From: Symsagittifera roscoffensis
Lineage: Eukaryota > Xenacoelomorpha > Acoela > Convolutidae
DNA: 64,000 nt
Assembly (NCBI RefSeq): GCF_963678635.1
Contig: NC_087066.1
Span: 49,597,581 to 49,661,580, forward strand
Reading direction: 5' to 3'
A program made the position numbers and the translations under genes. Under the pieces are notes generated by a model. The model was not told where the DNA came from. It saw only the letters and a list, made by a program, of their open reading frames with translations, and did no database searches. How positions within the stretch are numbered: the first letter of the stretch is position 1; each line of letters begins with the position of its first letter. Shown here piece by piece: positions 19,664-30,220 of this stretch.

Positions 19664-20608
19664 GTAGATTTATTAGACGTTTGAGGAAGATTCGGATTGT
19701 ATTGAGTTTTATTTTGGATTATATTTTTTTCAGATCTGGGTTGCAACGGATTTCTGATATTGGTTTTACCTTCATCCAATTGACTAGTCGAGACAGATAT
19801 CGCCGGTTGGAGAGATTGGATAATTGGGTTAACGCGAAACGTTTTAAAACCAGCAGCACGGGGTGGCGGTTCGATTTTTTGAGCAAACTGAATTTCTTCG
19901 GTTGTTTTGTTCACCCATGCTTTCTGTCCTTTTACTTCCAGCAAGACTCTCCTCGGGCAAATCTATCGAACTTGGTTTCTCTTTCATGTCTTCAAGAATC
20001 GCATTTTCAGTTATGGTAACTTTGGCCAATTTAACTCGATTTTCTTCAGCAAATTCTTCCAGTTCTAATACATTTTTCTGCGGTTTCAAGCTAAATTTAG
20101 CTTCATTTTGTCGCTCTATTTCTTCACGACGCAAGTTTGCAATTTTCAGCTCTCGACTTCTTTGGCTAGAAGTCACTGACGCAGACAAATACTTAGAAGA
20201 TTTTACAAGAATTTTGTGCGATGTGGTTACAGAGCTTCGTGATTTAAAACTTTCAATGTGGCTGAAGGTCTGTTTGTTGTCAAGATACTTTCGAGATTTA
20301 GTTAGGACTTCATCGTTTTTGTGTGTTAAGAGCTCTAACCAATGTTCCAAAACTGCTTTGTCGGATTCTCGTGAGGTTAAAAAAAATCTTTATTTTTGGA
20401 GACGGCGGCTTTTTGCGAGCATTCTTTACAACTTTGAAGCCATTTTTTTGATTTTAACAGTGCAGTCTTTCCTTTCAATGGCCTCAAGTATGCACTCATG
20501 GTTTATGTCCAACTCTTTTTCAAGCTTGGTTCTAGCTAGCGTGAGACGGTTGATCTTATCGGAAGCCAGAGACGGGTAAGCTGTAGGCGAAGACGGGTCG
20601 GCAGCCAT
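19664..20608 (-). pseudogene. BEL/Pao gag relic
   Basis: Minus strand. Starting from an ATG at 20,606-20,608 the pieces match the gag N-terminus of the BEL element at 30,221-30,960: K-I-N-R-L-T-L-A-R-T-K-L-E-K-E-L, later L-R-R-E-E-I-E-R-Q-N-E-A-K-F and W-V-N. Several frameshifts occur. The relic stops at 19,664, where the LTR of B' begins, so B' inserted into this older element. Confidence 0.65.
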
Positions 20609-20635
20609 CGTAAAACAAGTGACTACACTGAGCGT

Positions 20636-20672
20636 CAGACAACCCCTGGGAGCGAGATCCGAGGGAAGAAAT
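20636..20672. repeat. Short repeated motif, possibly a duplicated splice acceptor
   Basis: A block of about 37 bp beginning CAGACAACCCCT and ending near GAAGAAAT, repeated at 21,730-21,766 and 21,914-21,950. On the relic's coding strand (minus) it reads as a pyrimidine-rich tract ending in CTCCTAG or CTCCCAG before GGGTTGTCTG, resembling a 3' splice site. One copy lies just upstream of the relic gag start and two lie upstream of its ORF0. Confidence 0.55.
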
Positions 20673-20959
20673 TAGCACAGTATAATAAACATGGAAAAAA
20701 CTCTCGTTCAACGGAGGAACTGCTATGAGAAACTTTATCTGGCCTACTAACCTAACGTTAACAGATAAAAGATGCTAGCAGCTCGATAAATATAATTTCA
20801 AATAAATTAAAGTAAATTCAATTGACTTTAAGGTAAACGAAAAACTAAATTCGTTTCTAATTTATGCAAAGACTTTGAATTAAAACGGACAACTTGTTTT
20901 TTGGGGACCTTCTATGCGACTAGTTTAGTTTGCTTCCTTTTGAAACCTTTTCGTTGATT

Positions 20960-21511
20960 TTTACCATTTTTCTTTTTTCGCTTATTTTTTTCAACAATGG
21001 TTTTCAATTTTTGGCTGTGTCGTAATAGAGTGGTTAAAAATTTTAATTCGAGCGAGAAACTTGATGCAAAGCTTTATATTGTTTTGAATGGTTTTCTCTT
21101 TTGCATTTTTTCGAGAAACAATATGGTTTAGAATTGAAATAGTTAAAGGGACAGACTCCAGTAAAACGGGAGAATGTTTTCTGTGCCATCTCGGTGACAA
21201 TAAATGGTTGCAGTTATTCGGTTTCTATAATTGTTTAATAGTCGATTTAATTGCAAAGCAGACAAACATTGAAAGTTATTGCTTATATGCTTACTTATAG
21301 AAATGTTGATTAAGTCATGCCACAAAACAATATCATTCCGGGAGGCTAATTGTGGTTTATTGTGTAAAATGAATTGAGCTGTTTTCTTTGCAGAATAATT
21401 TAAAGAAAGTCCCTTTATGGCTAAACAACTTCTTTGCAATATATCTCTCAGCTTTCGGCGTCGAGCTTGTATTGCATAAAAAAGAGAGCTTGCTCCTAAG
21501 ATGAAAACCAT
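20960..21511 (-). pseudogene. Relic of upstream ORF0 of a BEL/Pao element
   Basis: The minus-strand frame from 21,511 aligns with the protein at 29,371-30,018: M-V-F-I...A-S-S-L, G-L-S-L-N, then the diagnostic L-W-H-D-L-I-N-I-S-I-S-K-H-x-S-N-N. After a frameshift near 21,145 the similarity continues (T-I-S-I-L-N-H-I-V-S-R-K). It sits upstream of a relic gag exactly as in the intact BEL element, which shows that the ORF belongs to this BEL lineage. Confidence 0.7.
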
Positions 21512-22014
21512 TACAGGTAAGGAGAACGCTACATTTAGTTATTTTATGATAAATTTTAGACTCTTAGAAAAAAAATTAAGACAAGACCCGTGGGTGAACT
21601 GTATGATTACGCTTATGTGTGCACGGTACTGCACACTCAAAGATTACGGGCTAAGGCGGTTCGTTTACGGACTAAAACTTAAACGGGCGCCAACGGAAGC
21701 GGACAAGTTGAGTGTATTGATCTGAAAATCAGACAACCCCTAGGAGCAAAACCCGAGGTAAGAAATCAATTCAAACAAACATACACAACTACGGCGAAGT
21801 ACGGGCAGTCGCGTTGGGTGAACGTTTTTGGGGTGGATATGCGACGTTTTGCTATCGGACCGATCAAAAAATCGGTACTAGTAAGGTCGAGTTGAGTGAA
21901 CTGCTATAAGTTTCAGACAACCGCTAGGAGTAAAACCCGAGGTAAGAAATCTTTTCGTTGAGAAACAATATGGTTTAGAATTGAAATAGTTAAAAGGACA
22001 GACTGAGCGAATTG
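21512..22014. other. Relic BEL leader with small duplications
   Basis: Probably the leader of the minus-strand BEL relic. It holds two of the three copies of the motif listed at 20,636. It also holds a stretch of about 50 bp (21,958-22,006) that repeats 21,112-21,160 from inside the relic ORF0. No gene. Confidence 0.45.
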
Positions 22015-22994
22015 GAAAAAGTGCTAAAAGTGCCTTCTATATGATTAAGCAACTCACTCAACAAAACAAAAGTCGGGATAGAGGCAACAATGTTTGATTG
22101 TTTAGAACATAAATACCCAAAACTTTGGTATTTTACAACGTTCTGGGCAAAAACAATTGAAAATTGGATCAAAACTTTCAAAAATTTTTCTACTTTCCTT
22201 GAAGTTTAGTTATGAAAACCCTTTAGCGGTTTTCTCTAGGTTTTTTTTTGTTCAGGTTATAATATCAAGTATTTAAGAATAAGGGTAGGTTTTGGTTCGG
22301 TTTGTACTCAAAATTCATTGTACAAAAGTCTACAGCAATAAAATGGGACTGAAATTTAACGTTTTTACAATTTTTCTGACGGTTTTTCTTTTCTTGGAAA
22401 GTTAGATCTCCGATTCAGTGAGCGTAGAGTTGTTGAGCGTTTTTTCCGGATTCACACTCTGTTTTCCTGACAATCACTTCTCGCTGGAGACGTATCTTGA
22501 TATAGAAAAAGGGCTAAAAGTGCCTTCTAAATGATTAAGCAACTCACTCAACAAAAGAAAAGTCGGGATAGAGGCAACAATGTTTGATTGCTTAGAACAT
22601 AAATATCCAAAACTTTGGTGTTTTACAACGTTCTGGGCAAAAACAATTGAAAATTGGATCAAAACTTTCAAAAATTTTTCTACTTTCCTTGAAGTTTAGT
22701 TATGAAAACCCCTTAGCGGTTTTCTCTAGGTTGTTTTTTGTTCAGGTTATAATATCAAGTATTCAAAAATTAGGGTAGGTTTTGGTTCGGTTTGTACTGA
22801 AAATTCATTGTACAAAAGTTTACAGCAATAAAATGGGACTGAAATTTAACGTTTTTACAATTTTTCTGACTGTTTTTCTTTTCTTGGAAATTTAGATCTC
22901 CGATTCAGTCAACGTCGAGTTGTCGAGGGCTTTTTCCGGATTCACACTCTGTTTTCCTGACAATCACTTCTCGCTGGAGACGTATCTTGATATA
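22015..22994. repeat. 490-bp tandem duplication
   Basis: 22,015-22,504 and 22,505-22,994 are near-identical at a constant offset of 490 bases. No conserved coding frame. Origin unknown. Confidence 0.85.
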
Positions 22995-24637
22995 GAAGAA
23001 AAGTCCTTTGAGTACTCCATTGCTCAAACTAGTTCCAGGTTTGCCACACTTTTTCTGGGGTTATTGATGGCACAGCGTTGGAAAGAATAACTTAACTCCC
23101 TTTTTTGGAAAAACCATAAGTTTTCCTCAATAATCACCCCCTTTTTTGACAAAAATTTCTTTTTCACCGAGCAAATAGCTCTTTTTCCGCTAAAAGTGCC
23201 TTTTTCCACAATTACTTCCGAGTCGCGGCACCAAAACATTCCTTTGAAAATAAGGACGGTCGGGAAAAACACTTGACAATAAAGACGGTCGGGAAAAAAA
23301 CATTTAGTTCAAGTTTTAGTTCCTAAGGTTAAAGCTTTTTCTTAGTTTTAAGTAACATTTTTGCTGAAAACTGACCCAAAAAGTTCTATTTGAAATGACT
23401 ACATCATAAAACAGACGCATAGTTATTGTTCACATTGACCGATTCTTACAACATTTGGCTGACTAAGCTATAGAAAACATATTTGGTCTTAATATTTTAC
23501 TTTGTAAAACTCCTCGAGTTCTCTTTCCTTTTCCGCCACCTCACATAAGCATCAATTTTAAGGTGTAACGACGGATCTTACAATGTTAAACATGAAGACC
23601 AAAGATGTTTGTCATGACCTAATTAGCTGGCACTAATTAAGCAAAATGTGAACAAATTTCACTTGTAAAATTTTGCAGTTGGGGGAAGGAAAAAGAGACA
23701 CCACTCGTTACACCATAAAATTGATTCTTAGGTGAGGGGGAAAAGAGCCTAGCTCGACTTTCAATTTGATCGACCTAAAAAATCGACAAACATTTGAATT
23801 AACTTTCGATATCTCGTGCCCGAATCTCGATAAATTTTTGAATGCGCACCTAGTTATAGATTCCAACAAAGTTAGCGACTCAAATCAAACTTACCTTTTT
23901 TCCTATCCCCCACACTTCTCATTTTCATTTGGCTCTTTTTCAGTTTCCCTTATGGTTTTTCTGAAATTCGCTTAAGTAAAATCTATTTAAAATGAGTTCT
24001 CATTTTATATACTGCAATCAAATGTGTCAGGTGAACATGTGATCAAATTTTTACAACAATTCGGCTCTTCTTCGTTCCCCCCCCCCCCTCTTACCTGCAA
24101 ATTTTTATATTTGAAGTTACTGTTCACTTTGTCCGATTATCGTGAAAATTTACATGCAGACTAATTAGGCCATAACAAACATATTTAGTTTTCATAAATA
24201 ACCTTGTAAGACTACCCGTTAGACCATAAAATTCATGTTTGAGTGAGGTGGGGGGAAAGGGAAAAAAGCCAACTTTTCCTATATGCAATTTTTGAACAGT
24301 TTCATTTTGTAATTTTCGAGGGTGGGAAACTGGAAAAGAGCCAGTAGCGGATTAAGTTGTACTATTTTGTGATATCCACTTTTAGATGACTGGCCTTAAA
24401 ATTTTTCAAAAGGCGCATTTGGGTTAATATATACTAATTTTATTAATATATACGCGGGGAGCGCGATTTCTTGGTCGAAATTTTGAAAAAGTTGCGTGCT
24501 GCGCAAAAAATTTGGTGGTTTTTTTTCCAGTTTTCCCCCGCACTTTCAAACTCAAATTTGAAAAGCTTATTTAACGTTGTCATAATGCAATGAAATTTGG
24601 CATGATGAACAAATCGACGACAACTGTGAACAGATTT

Positions 24638-24847
24638 GGGCTCTTTTTCCTTCCCCCCCCCCACCTCACACGAGCTTCAATATATTAGTGTAACGAGTGG
24701 TTTTACGAGGTTGAGTACAAAGACCAAATGTAATTGTCGTGGCCTTCCTTATTAGTCTATATGTAAATTTTCATAACAATTGGACAATGTGGTCAACAAA
24801 TTCACATGTAAAAATTTGCAGGTGGGGGGTAAAAGGAAAAAGAGCCC
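24638..24847. mobile_element. MITE-like element with inverted ends
   Basis: The left end GGGCTCTTTTTCCTTCCCCC is the inverse of the right end, which reads GGGGGGTAAAAGGAAAAAGAGCCC. The similarity extends a few bases outward (CAGATTT / CAGATTTG), to about 24,631-24,853. About 210 bp, no coding capacity, so it would be non-autonomous. Confidence 0.6.
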
Positions 24848-25863
24848 AGATTTGTTCTTCATACTTAACAGCGTAGCATCACGCATTTAGCCGGAATAAC
24901 ATACAAAAAAAACATAAAACTCGGTATTTTGAAAGATGGGAACTGGAAAAGAGCCGATTTGGTCAATATAAGCTCTTTATAGTGATTTGGGAGGGCTCAA
25001 AAAATCAATTTGGTCGACCTAAAAAAAGGTCGAGAAAAACTTCAAAGTTTTTTTGAAAATCCGACCCCTCCCCCTCGAGAAATTCCTAGATCCGCGCCTG
25101 AAAAGAGCCTTCATTTTTTTCAGTAGTCTTACGTGTTTTTATGGCTGAACGCATGATTTTACGATGAAAGGTATGCTGAAAAAATTTGTTCACAATTGTT
25201 AGTTTGTTCACCATGCAAATTCTCATTGAATTTTGACAAAATAAATATTGTTTTTCACGACTGAAAGTCAAAGTTGGAGGGGTGGAAAAGTTATCGAGCC
25301 CAAACTTATCGAGCTAAAAATAAATGGGTCACACTGTTTGTTTTCAGTAAATTCTAAGAACAAATGATGGTGAAGTTAATTCGGTTCTGAGTTAAGTGGG
25401 CGGGAAAAAGGAAGAAGCAAAAGTCAGCTCAAGAGCAACTCAATTATCGCCAAAGAAGTCAAATTTTATTAAACAGTTCGCGTTAACCTTTAATTTTTGT
25501 CACCCTCAACCAACTTGGCTCAACTTTTATCGACTTTTTTTATTGAACTTGCAGAAAACTGCCTTTGAATAAACTGAACTGAAAAAACTATGAACTCCTC
25601 GTGTTTTTCGACAATTACTGAGAGTCTAATTGCAGGATACGGGGATGACTTGTCGCCTATCTCGAATGAAATGGAGCCTGGAACAAAATGAACCCAATCA
25701 TCACTTAAGCCGAGGAGAGAGCTCCACAAACCCACCCCACTCCTGAGCTCAGAGTCGACAATAGAAAACTGGTGAGTTTAATCAACAGACTGCTACTCTT
25801 TATTTCACATCAATTTTTTTCTAGTTTTTGTCATATTTTCTCGCAGTTACAATTAGTAACACT

Positions 25864-26092
25864 GGCTCTTTTCCATTCACCCCCCCCCCCCCCCGCCCCT
25901 TTCAAAATACCGAGTTTTATGTTTGTTTTACGTGTTATTAGGGGCTAAACGCGTTATGTTACGCTGTAAAATATGAAGAACAAATCTGTTCAGAATTGTC
26001 GGTTTGTACACCACGCCAAAATTCATTGCATTATGACAACGTTAAATATACTTTTCAAAATTGAATTTGAAAGGGGGGACTGGAAAAGAGCC
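25864..26092. mobile_element. MITE-like element, second copy type
   Basis: 229 bp with perfect 12-bp inverted ends GGCTCTTTTCCA and TGGAAAAGAGCC. A long poly-C run follows the left end. The interior resembles 24,470-24,640 and 24,850-24,960 in inverse orientation. No coding capacity. Confidence 0.65.
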
Positions 26093-26570
26093 GTAACACA
26101 CTGTAAAATGAAAACTTCGTTCGAGTCTGGATATCTAAAACGAACTGTAAGAAAGAACACATGCTCCGCTTCAAACGGCAAAATGAGTGCTAGCAATATT
26201 TGTTGTTGTTTTTTTCCATATCCCCCCACCTGCCACGAGCACCAATTTTATGGTGTAGGGGAGTCTTACAAGGTTAAGCATGGACACCAAATATGTTTTC
26301 CATAGCGTATTAGTGCGTGCGTCAATTGTCAGTTCAATCAGACAATGCGAATGTTGTGATTTGTTTTTAGTTTCGGTATTTAATTAATACCTTCGGTATT
26401 TAATTAAAACCAGTTAACTTAGTTCGATACGACCACCGGTCGATTGTAGAGTGTTCGTTCAGTTGTCCTTTTAGAACGTTTTAAATTAACACACTCTATT
26501 TTATCCGTTTTATCCTTTTAAGTAATTGTACATTAGTTGAACATAGATCGTAGTATTAGAACACTTTATT

Positions 26571-27361
26571 ATGGCGCAGTCTAATGGTTCAAACGTGCGT
26601 GGAATTCCCCCCTTTTGGTCTAATCACAACTTAGAACCACCTCATGCCCGTACCCAATGGAGCGACCAATTTCAATTGGCGATCATTGCGAAAGAAAACC
26701 TGGACATAGAAAGTCTTCACGGACCAGAAGCTCCAGAAACGCAAATCCCCAATCTAGAACAAACTACAGGAAGCAAGTCGGACACAGACAGAGCCAGCAA
26801 AGAGACAAGGAAGAAACTCGCAATTAAACAGTACGAAGCAGCCGAAGAAAAGCGGATCAACGAGGAGAAAAGGAAGTTTAATTGAATGAGACGAACGGAG
26901 GCGGATAAGAAACTGCGCTCAATTTTATTCCTAGCACTAGGGAGCGAAGGAAACAAGTCTCCATGCAAAAGAACCCGAGGGTCAAGATTTTAGCAATTTC
27001 CTTCACAGAGTTCTGGACTCTACCTGATGCAGCATTCAACAAACCGCCCACCACAATGTTTGAAAGATATAAACTACTCAAACGCAAACAGAAAGATCGG
27101 GAGTCTTATGAGCAATTCTGGGGAGCCCTAATGAACTTGGCGAGTAAGCGCAAAATTAAGGAAAATGACGAGACGGAATGGATAAGGGATGTTTTGCAAC
27201 ATGAGAAACACAGACACCCAAAGGAAACTATTTTCAGCCACGATAAGCCCGACAGAAGCTCTGAACCAAGCCTTGATTGACGAAAAGAGATATTTTAGTA
27301 ACCAAAAATTGACAAATCTTTTAACAATCATAATCAGATTGAGATGGAACCAAGCCTCAAT
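26571..27361 (+). pseudogene. Gag N-terminal part of element A (host of the giant insertion)
   Basis: From an ATG at 26,571 the frame encodes a short N-terminal region, then K/E-rich sequence (T-R-K-K-L-A-I-K-Q-Y-E-A-A-E). After a stop and two frameshifts it gives a capsid-like helix set: F-E-R-Y-K-L-L-K-R-K-Q-K-x-R-E-S-Y-E-Q-F-W-G-A-L and E-A-L-N-Q-A-L-I-D-E-K. The pattern is that of retrotransposon gag. The coding sequence is cut at 27,361 by the LTR of element B and resumes at 60,126 with the zinc-knuckle region, in a compatible frame. Confidence 0.7.
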
Positions 27362-27597
27362 TGTGCCATTCTGCCAGATGGCACAGCGCAACCTTCCGGT
27401 GACACGAGAAAAAACGAATAAAGGCCTTATTAACGAAAAAGTATTGCGAAGGAGGGTAGGAATATTCTAGAATTTTTATTTTCAAAATTTCGATTGAAAA
27501 GTGAATATTTCTGAGAAATACAAAAAGACGGCCATTTTGACGAAAAACGACAAAAAAGCAGAACAACGACAAATATTGTGGAAAACGGTCGCACAAG
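27362..27597 (+). repeat. 5' LTR of B, first part
   Basis: Begins TGTGCCATTCTGCCAG with a hairpin TGCCAT/ATGGCA at the extreme end. Matches 59,244-59,478. The LTR is cut at ACAAG (27,593-27,597), the target of the BEL insertion. Confidence 0.92.
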
Positions 27598-28046
27598 TGT
27601 TAATGCTACATAGCATTAAAGTATGAAAGTATAGTATAAAGCCAGTATAGTTGCTTATCAATATCAGCTATATAGCTCAGCGTATACATAGTGCGTTCCG
27701 GGGAGTTCGGCGTGGGTTCGATTCTCACCTAAGTCGTTTCAATTGAGAATCCTATTTGAGCCGAACCTGACAGAACATAAAATGCTAATATTTTAATCGG
27801 TTCAAAATTTGTTTGCAATTGAGTTTCTGTTAATTAAACTGCGTGAATTAAGTATGAACTCATTGTGAAAAAACACATAAATCACACAAATCAGGGCATG
27901 AACAAGCCCACTTTTTAACTTGATACGTGTAATGTTGTTGCTAATTCCGTGCAATAAAAATTACTAAAATTCGCCGTTTATTGATTCTCTTGAATTAAAC
28001 CGATTCTGTTTCCTGTTTTTATAAGTTATAAAAAAGGCCAGAATAT
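27598..28046 (+). repeat. 5' LTR of BEL element
   Basis: Starts TGTTAATGCTACATAGCATT, which contains the palindrome AATGCTA/TAGCATT. It has a TATAAAG box near 27,633 and an AATAAA signal near 27,953. Offset to the 3' LTR is 8,927 bases with only a few differences, so insertion was recent. The exact 3' edge (28,043-28,046) is uncertain by a few bases. Confidence 0.9.
27665..27740 (+). promoter_or_regulatory. tRNA-like Pol III promoter pattern in BEL LTR
   Basis: TAGCTCAGCGTA (27,673-27,684) fits the tRNA A box TRGCNNARYNGG except for its last two bases. GGTTCGATTCT (27,715-27,725) fits the B box GGTTCGANTCC at all but the last base. The spacing of 30 bases is that of tRNA genes. The 3' LTR holds the same pattern (36,600-36,652). 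No full cloverleaf is evident, so it is a tRNA-derived promoter or relic, not a tRNA gene. Confidence 0.55.
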
Positions 28047-28258
28047 TTTGGTGCCGCGACTCGGCAACACACAACTGAGGACCGACCCGAACACAATTTA
28101 ATGCAAGCTCGAATTGAATCAAGGAACGACCCCTGCACAAGTTTGTGAGACCTCCATCTGCAAAGCAAGGAGCCCTGCCTACTTTTGTGTGACCTCAATT
28201 TTTGAATTTTTGAAAGAAGGCCCAGCTCGAACACAATTTTAGGCGACCTCAAATTGAA

Positions 28259-28434
28259 GCAAGGAACGACCCCTGCACAATTTTGTGCGACCTCAAATTG
28301 AAGCAAGGAACGACCCCTGCACAATTTTGTGCGACCTCAAATTGAAGCAAGGAACGACCCCTGCACAATTTTGTGCGACCTCAAATTGAAGCAAGGAACG
28401 ACCCCTGCACAATTTTGAGCGACCTCATTCTCCA
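28259..28434 (+). repeat. 44-bp tandem repeat, four copies plus degenerate flanks
   Basis: Units start at 28,259, 28,303, 28,347 and 28,391 with GCAAGGAACGACCCCTGCAC followed by AATTTTGTGCGACCTC. Degenerate units occur at about 28,115 and 28,435. The unit pairs with itself locally (GTGCAG-type stems), but no firm structure is claimed. Confidence 0.9.
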
Positions 28435-29282
28435 AATCAAGGAGCCCTCCACAATTTCGTGTGACCTCAAGCCAAAAACGGGGAAAGCACCACAAGTCAA
28501 AACAAAGCCGACAAGCCAGAAGGCCGACATCACACAAGGCGGAAAGTGTTTTTTTTTGTGGAATCTTCGTGTACTTTTGGACTCAGGCCCGTGAACTACC
28601 GACAAAAAATTTGTAAGATCAAACCTGTGCTTTCAACTAACTTTTAGACTCTAATTTGTGCTAGTTTTTTAACCAAAAAAAGAGCTACTTTTTTGATTAT
28701 CAGTGCTATAAAATTACATACGATGTTGTTAATTGCAAACCGATTAAGACCGTACTAGATACCTAATCCTAGTTCATACCCAGTACCCTATTACCCCAGG
28801 ATAATCTCGAACCAAAAAAATTTTGTGAAAAAAAAAAATTCAGAAAATTTTCCAAAAAATTTTCGCAAAAAAAAATAAATAAAAATTTTCAAAAAAAAAA
28901 AATTCTCGAAAAAAAAAGTTATTCCAACTTTTCCCAAAACTTTCACTGACAAAAAAAAATTTTTTTTTTTGCCCGAATTTAGAGCAAAATCGGAAAACAC
29001 CGTTTTCGTCTCGCCCGTTCAACCGTTTTAACCGTCAATCGTGTCGAGCAATTTTTTTGAGTGAATCCCTACCTCGGTTTCTTCCAGTGGTTGAATAAAC
29101 TTTAAAAATTTGCTCGGCTCGCCCCGTTTTCGGCCGCATACCGCCGCGACCGTTACTACTACCGTTTCGCCGTAAAGTCGTTGAGTTTAACCGATAAACC
29201 GTAGGCGTTAATTTAAATAGTACTGCTTCGAAAACCTTACAAAACCCTCAGCTAAGGGTTCTGAAAGTTCTTATCGTGATAA

Positions 29283-29302
29283 TTTTTTTTTTCTTCTATA
29301 AG
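29283..29302 (+). promoter_or_regulatory. Candidate 3' splice site before ORF0
   Basis: A run of T and C ending ATAAG at 29,302, 69 bases before the ATG at 29,371. It resembles a eukaryotic splice acceptor. A comparable tract precedes gag (30,183-30,204). Confidence 0.35.
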
Positions 29303-29370
29303 ACGACTTTACATCAACAGACTCCTTAAATTGATTGCCATTAAAACAACCGTATCACTTATCACTCTCA

Positions 29371-30018
29371 ATGGTGTTCATCATTGCTGCGAGTTCTCTC
29401 CATCACTCCGTAAATACATTACCATTAACTCTACAAAAACGCCTCGACGACACTTTTAAAGCAGTTCCAGGTTTAAGCTTTAATTTGAATGCAAATAACC
29501 GGCAAAAGACTGTTCAATATCTTTTAAGCAATTCCCCAAAATGTATGATAGAGAAAAACTTTATAATTTGGCTTGATGTTATAAATAATTCCTTGAGCAA
29601 GCATAGATCAAACAACGATAACCCACTTACACCAGAAAGTCCGATTAAAATTTTAGAAGAGTACAAAAACAAAATATCAGCCATTATTTACGTACACCGT
29701 CAAAATACCCCTACTATTTACGGACGTTTGGTTGAAACAGGAATATTAACAATTAATGTGACCAAACATTTAATATCAAAAAGAAAAGCTAGCAATAAAG
29801 AATTAATTTGTAAGCTTAAATTAATTCATCCTCCGGCGTTTTTAGAAATAAAAAATTTGAGAATCATTCGACGTTATTTCCCCAATCTGTCCGAACTTAT
29901 CAATAAAGTTAAAAGTCGTCGACCAAGTTCAAGGAAAAGAAAAGCAGATAAGCAAAAAATTTCACAAATGACAACAGTCGAAGAATATTTAACATTTGTT
30001 AGGCATTATAAACCTTGA
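29371..30018 (+). CDS. ORF0: uncharacterised protein upstream of BEL gag
   Basis: 216 codons from the ATG at 29,371, uninterrupted. The start is chosen because the relic homologue (21,511, minus strand) begins at the same M-V-F-I. A hydrophobic N-terminus (V-F-I-I-A-A-S-S-L) is followed by a mixed domain with I-I-W-L-D-V-I-N-N-S-L-S-K-H-R-S-N-N near residue 65-82, K-I-S-A-I-I-Y-V-H-R-Q-N-T-P, and a strongly basic tail (S-R-R-P-S-S-R-K-R-K). I recognise no named family. The W-x-D-V-I-N...H block is faintly reminiscent of SGNH folds, but that is weak. It sits between leader and gag of the BEL element. Because a diverged BEL relic keeps the same gene in the same place, it is probably a real accessory gene. 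Confidence 0.75.
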   Translation: MVFIIAASSLHHSVNTLPLTLQKRLDDTFKAVPGLSFNLNANNRQKTVQYLLSNSPKCMIEKNFIIWLDVINNSLSKHRSNNDNPLTPESPIKILEEYKNKISAIIYVHRQNTPTIYGRLVETGILTINVTKHLISKRKASNKELICKLKLIHPPAFLEIKNLRIIRRYFPNLSELINKVKSRRPSSRKRKADKQKISQMTTVEEYLTFVRHYKP

Positions 30019-30182
30019 TTTTTTTTTGATTAGTTAAATTCATCTTTATTTTCAATCTTGTAGTTTGTTGTCCTTCTGTTCCGTAGGCAACGAGAATCGT
30101 AGGGGTCTTGCGAGGATCCTCTCGTTCGGTATAGGACGCGGCTACTTGATTTGACTCTAGTTTGATTCCGTCAACCGACACT

Positions 30183-30204
30183 ATTTTTTTTTGCTCTTAT
30201 TTAG
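30183..30204 (+). promoter_or_regulatory. Candidate 3' splice site before BEL gag
   Basis: Ten T residues, then GCTCTTATTTAG, ending 16 bases before the ATG at 30,221. This is a good match to a polypyrimidine tract plus acceptor AG. It suggests that gag-pol is reached by splicing from the leader past ORF0. Confidence 0.4.
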
Positions 30205-30220
30205 AAACAAATATTTCAAA

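Larger units (their letters stand above)
22995..26330. other. Cluster of small inverted-repeat elements and fragments
   Basis: No gene. The stretch is full of copies, in both orientations, of a block ending ACTGGAAAAGAGCC or GGAAAAAGAGCC, often next to poly-C or poly-G runs (about 24,078, 24,653, 25,880). Two units with paired ends are listed separately (24,638 and 25,864). Others are fragments at about 23,530-23,700, 24,074-24,350 and 24,900-24,960. Confidence 0.6.
28047..29370 (+). other. BEL leader
   Basis: Contains a candidate PBS just after the LTR (TGGTGCCGCGACTCGG, 28,050-28,065), a 44-bp tandem array (28,259-28,434) and an A/T-homopolymer-rich stretch at 28,810-28,970. A pyrimidine tract ending in AG (29,283-29,302) lies before ORF0. 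No reading frame of note. Confidence 0.6.

Noticed and set aside
27665-27740. A genuine tRNA gene in the BEL LTR
   Set aside because: A and B boxes fit, but I cannot fold a convincing cloverleaf with acceptor and anticodon stems. Recorded as a promoter-like pattern only.
28259-28434. CRISPR-like array
   Set aside because: The 44-bp units are contiguous tandem copies without unique spacers, in the leader of a retrotransposon of an animal genome.
28787-29022. Minus-strand Phe/Lys-rich frames in the BEL leader
   Set aside because: They are translations of A/T homopolymer runs.
30034-30182. Small minus-strand gene between ORF0 and gag of the BEL element
   Set aside because: Only 60 codons, no motif, and the T-rich end fits better as a polypyrimidine tract before gag.
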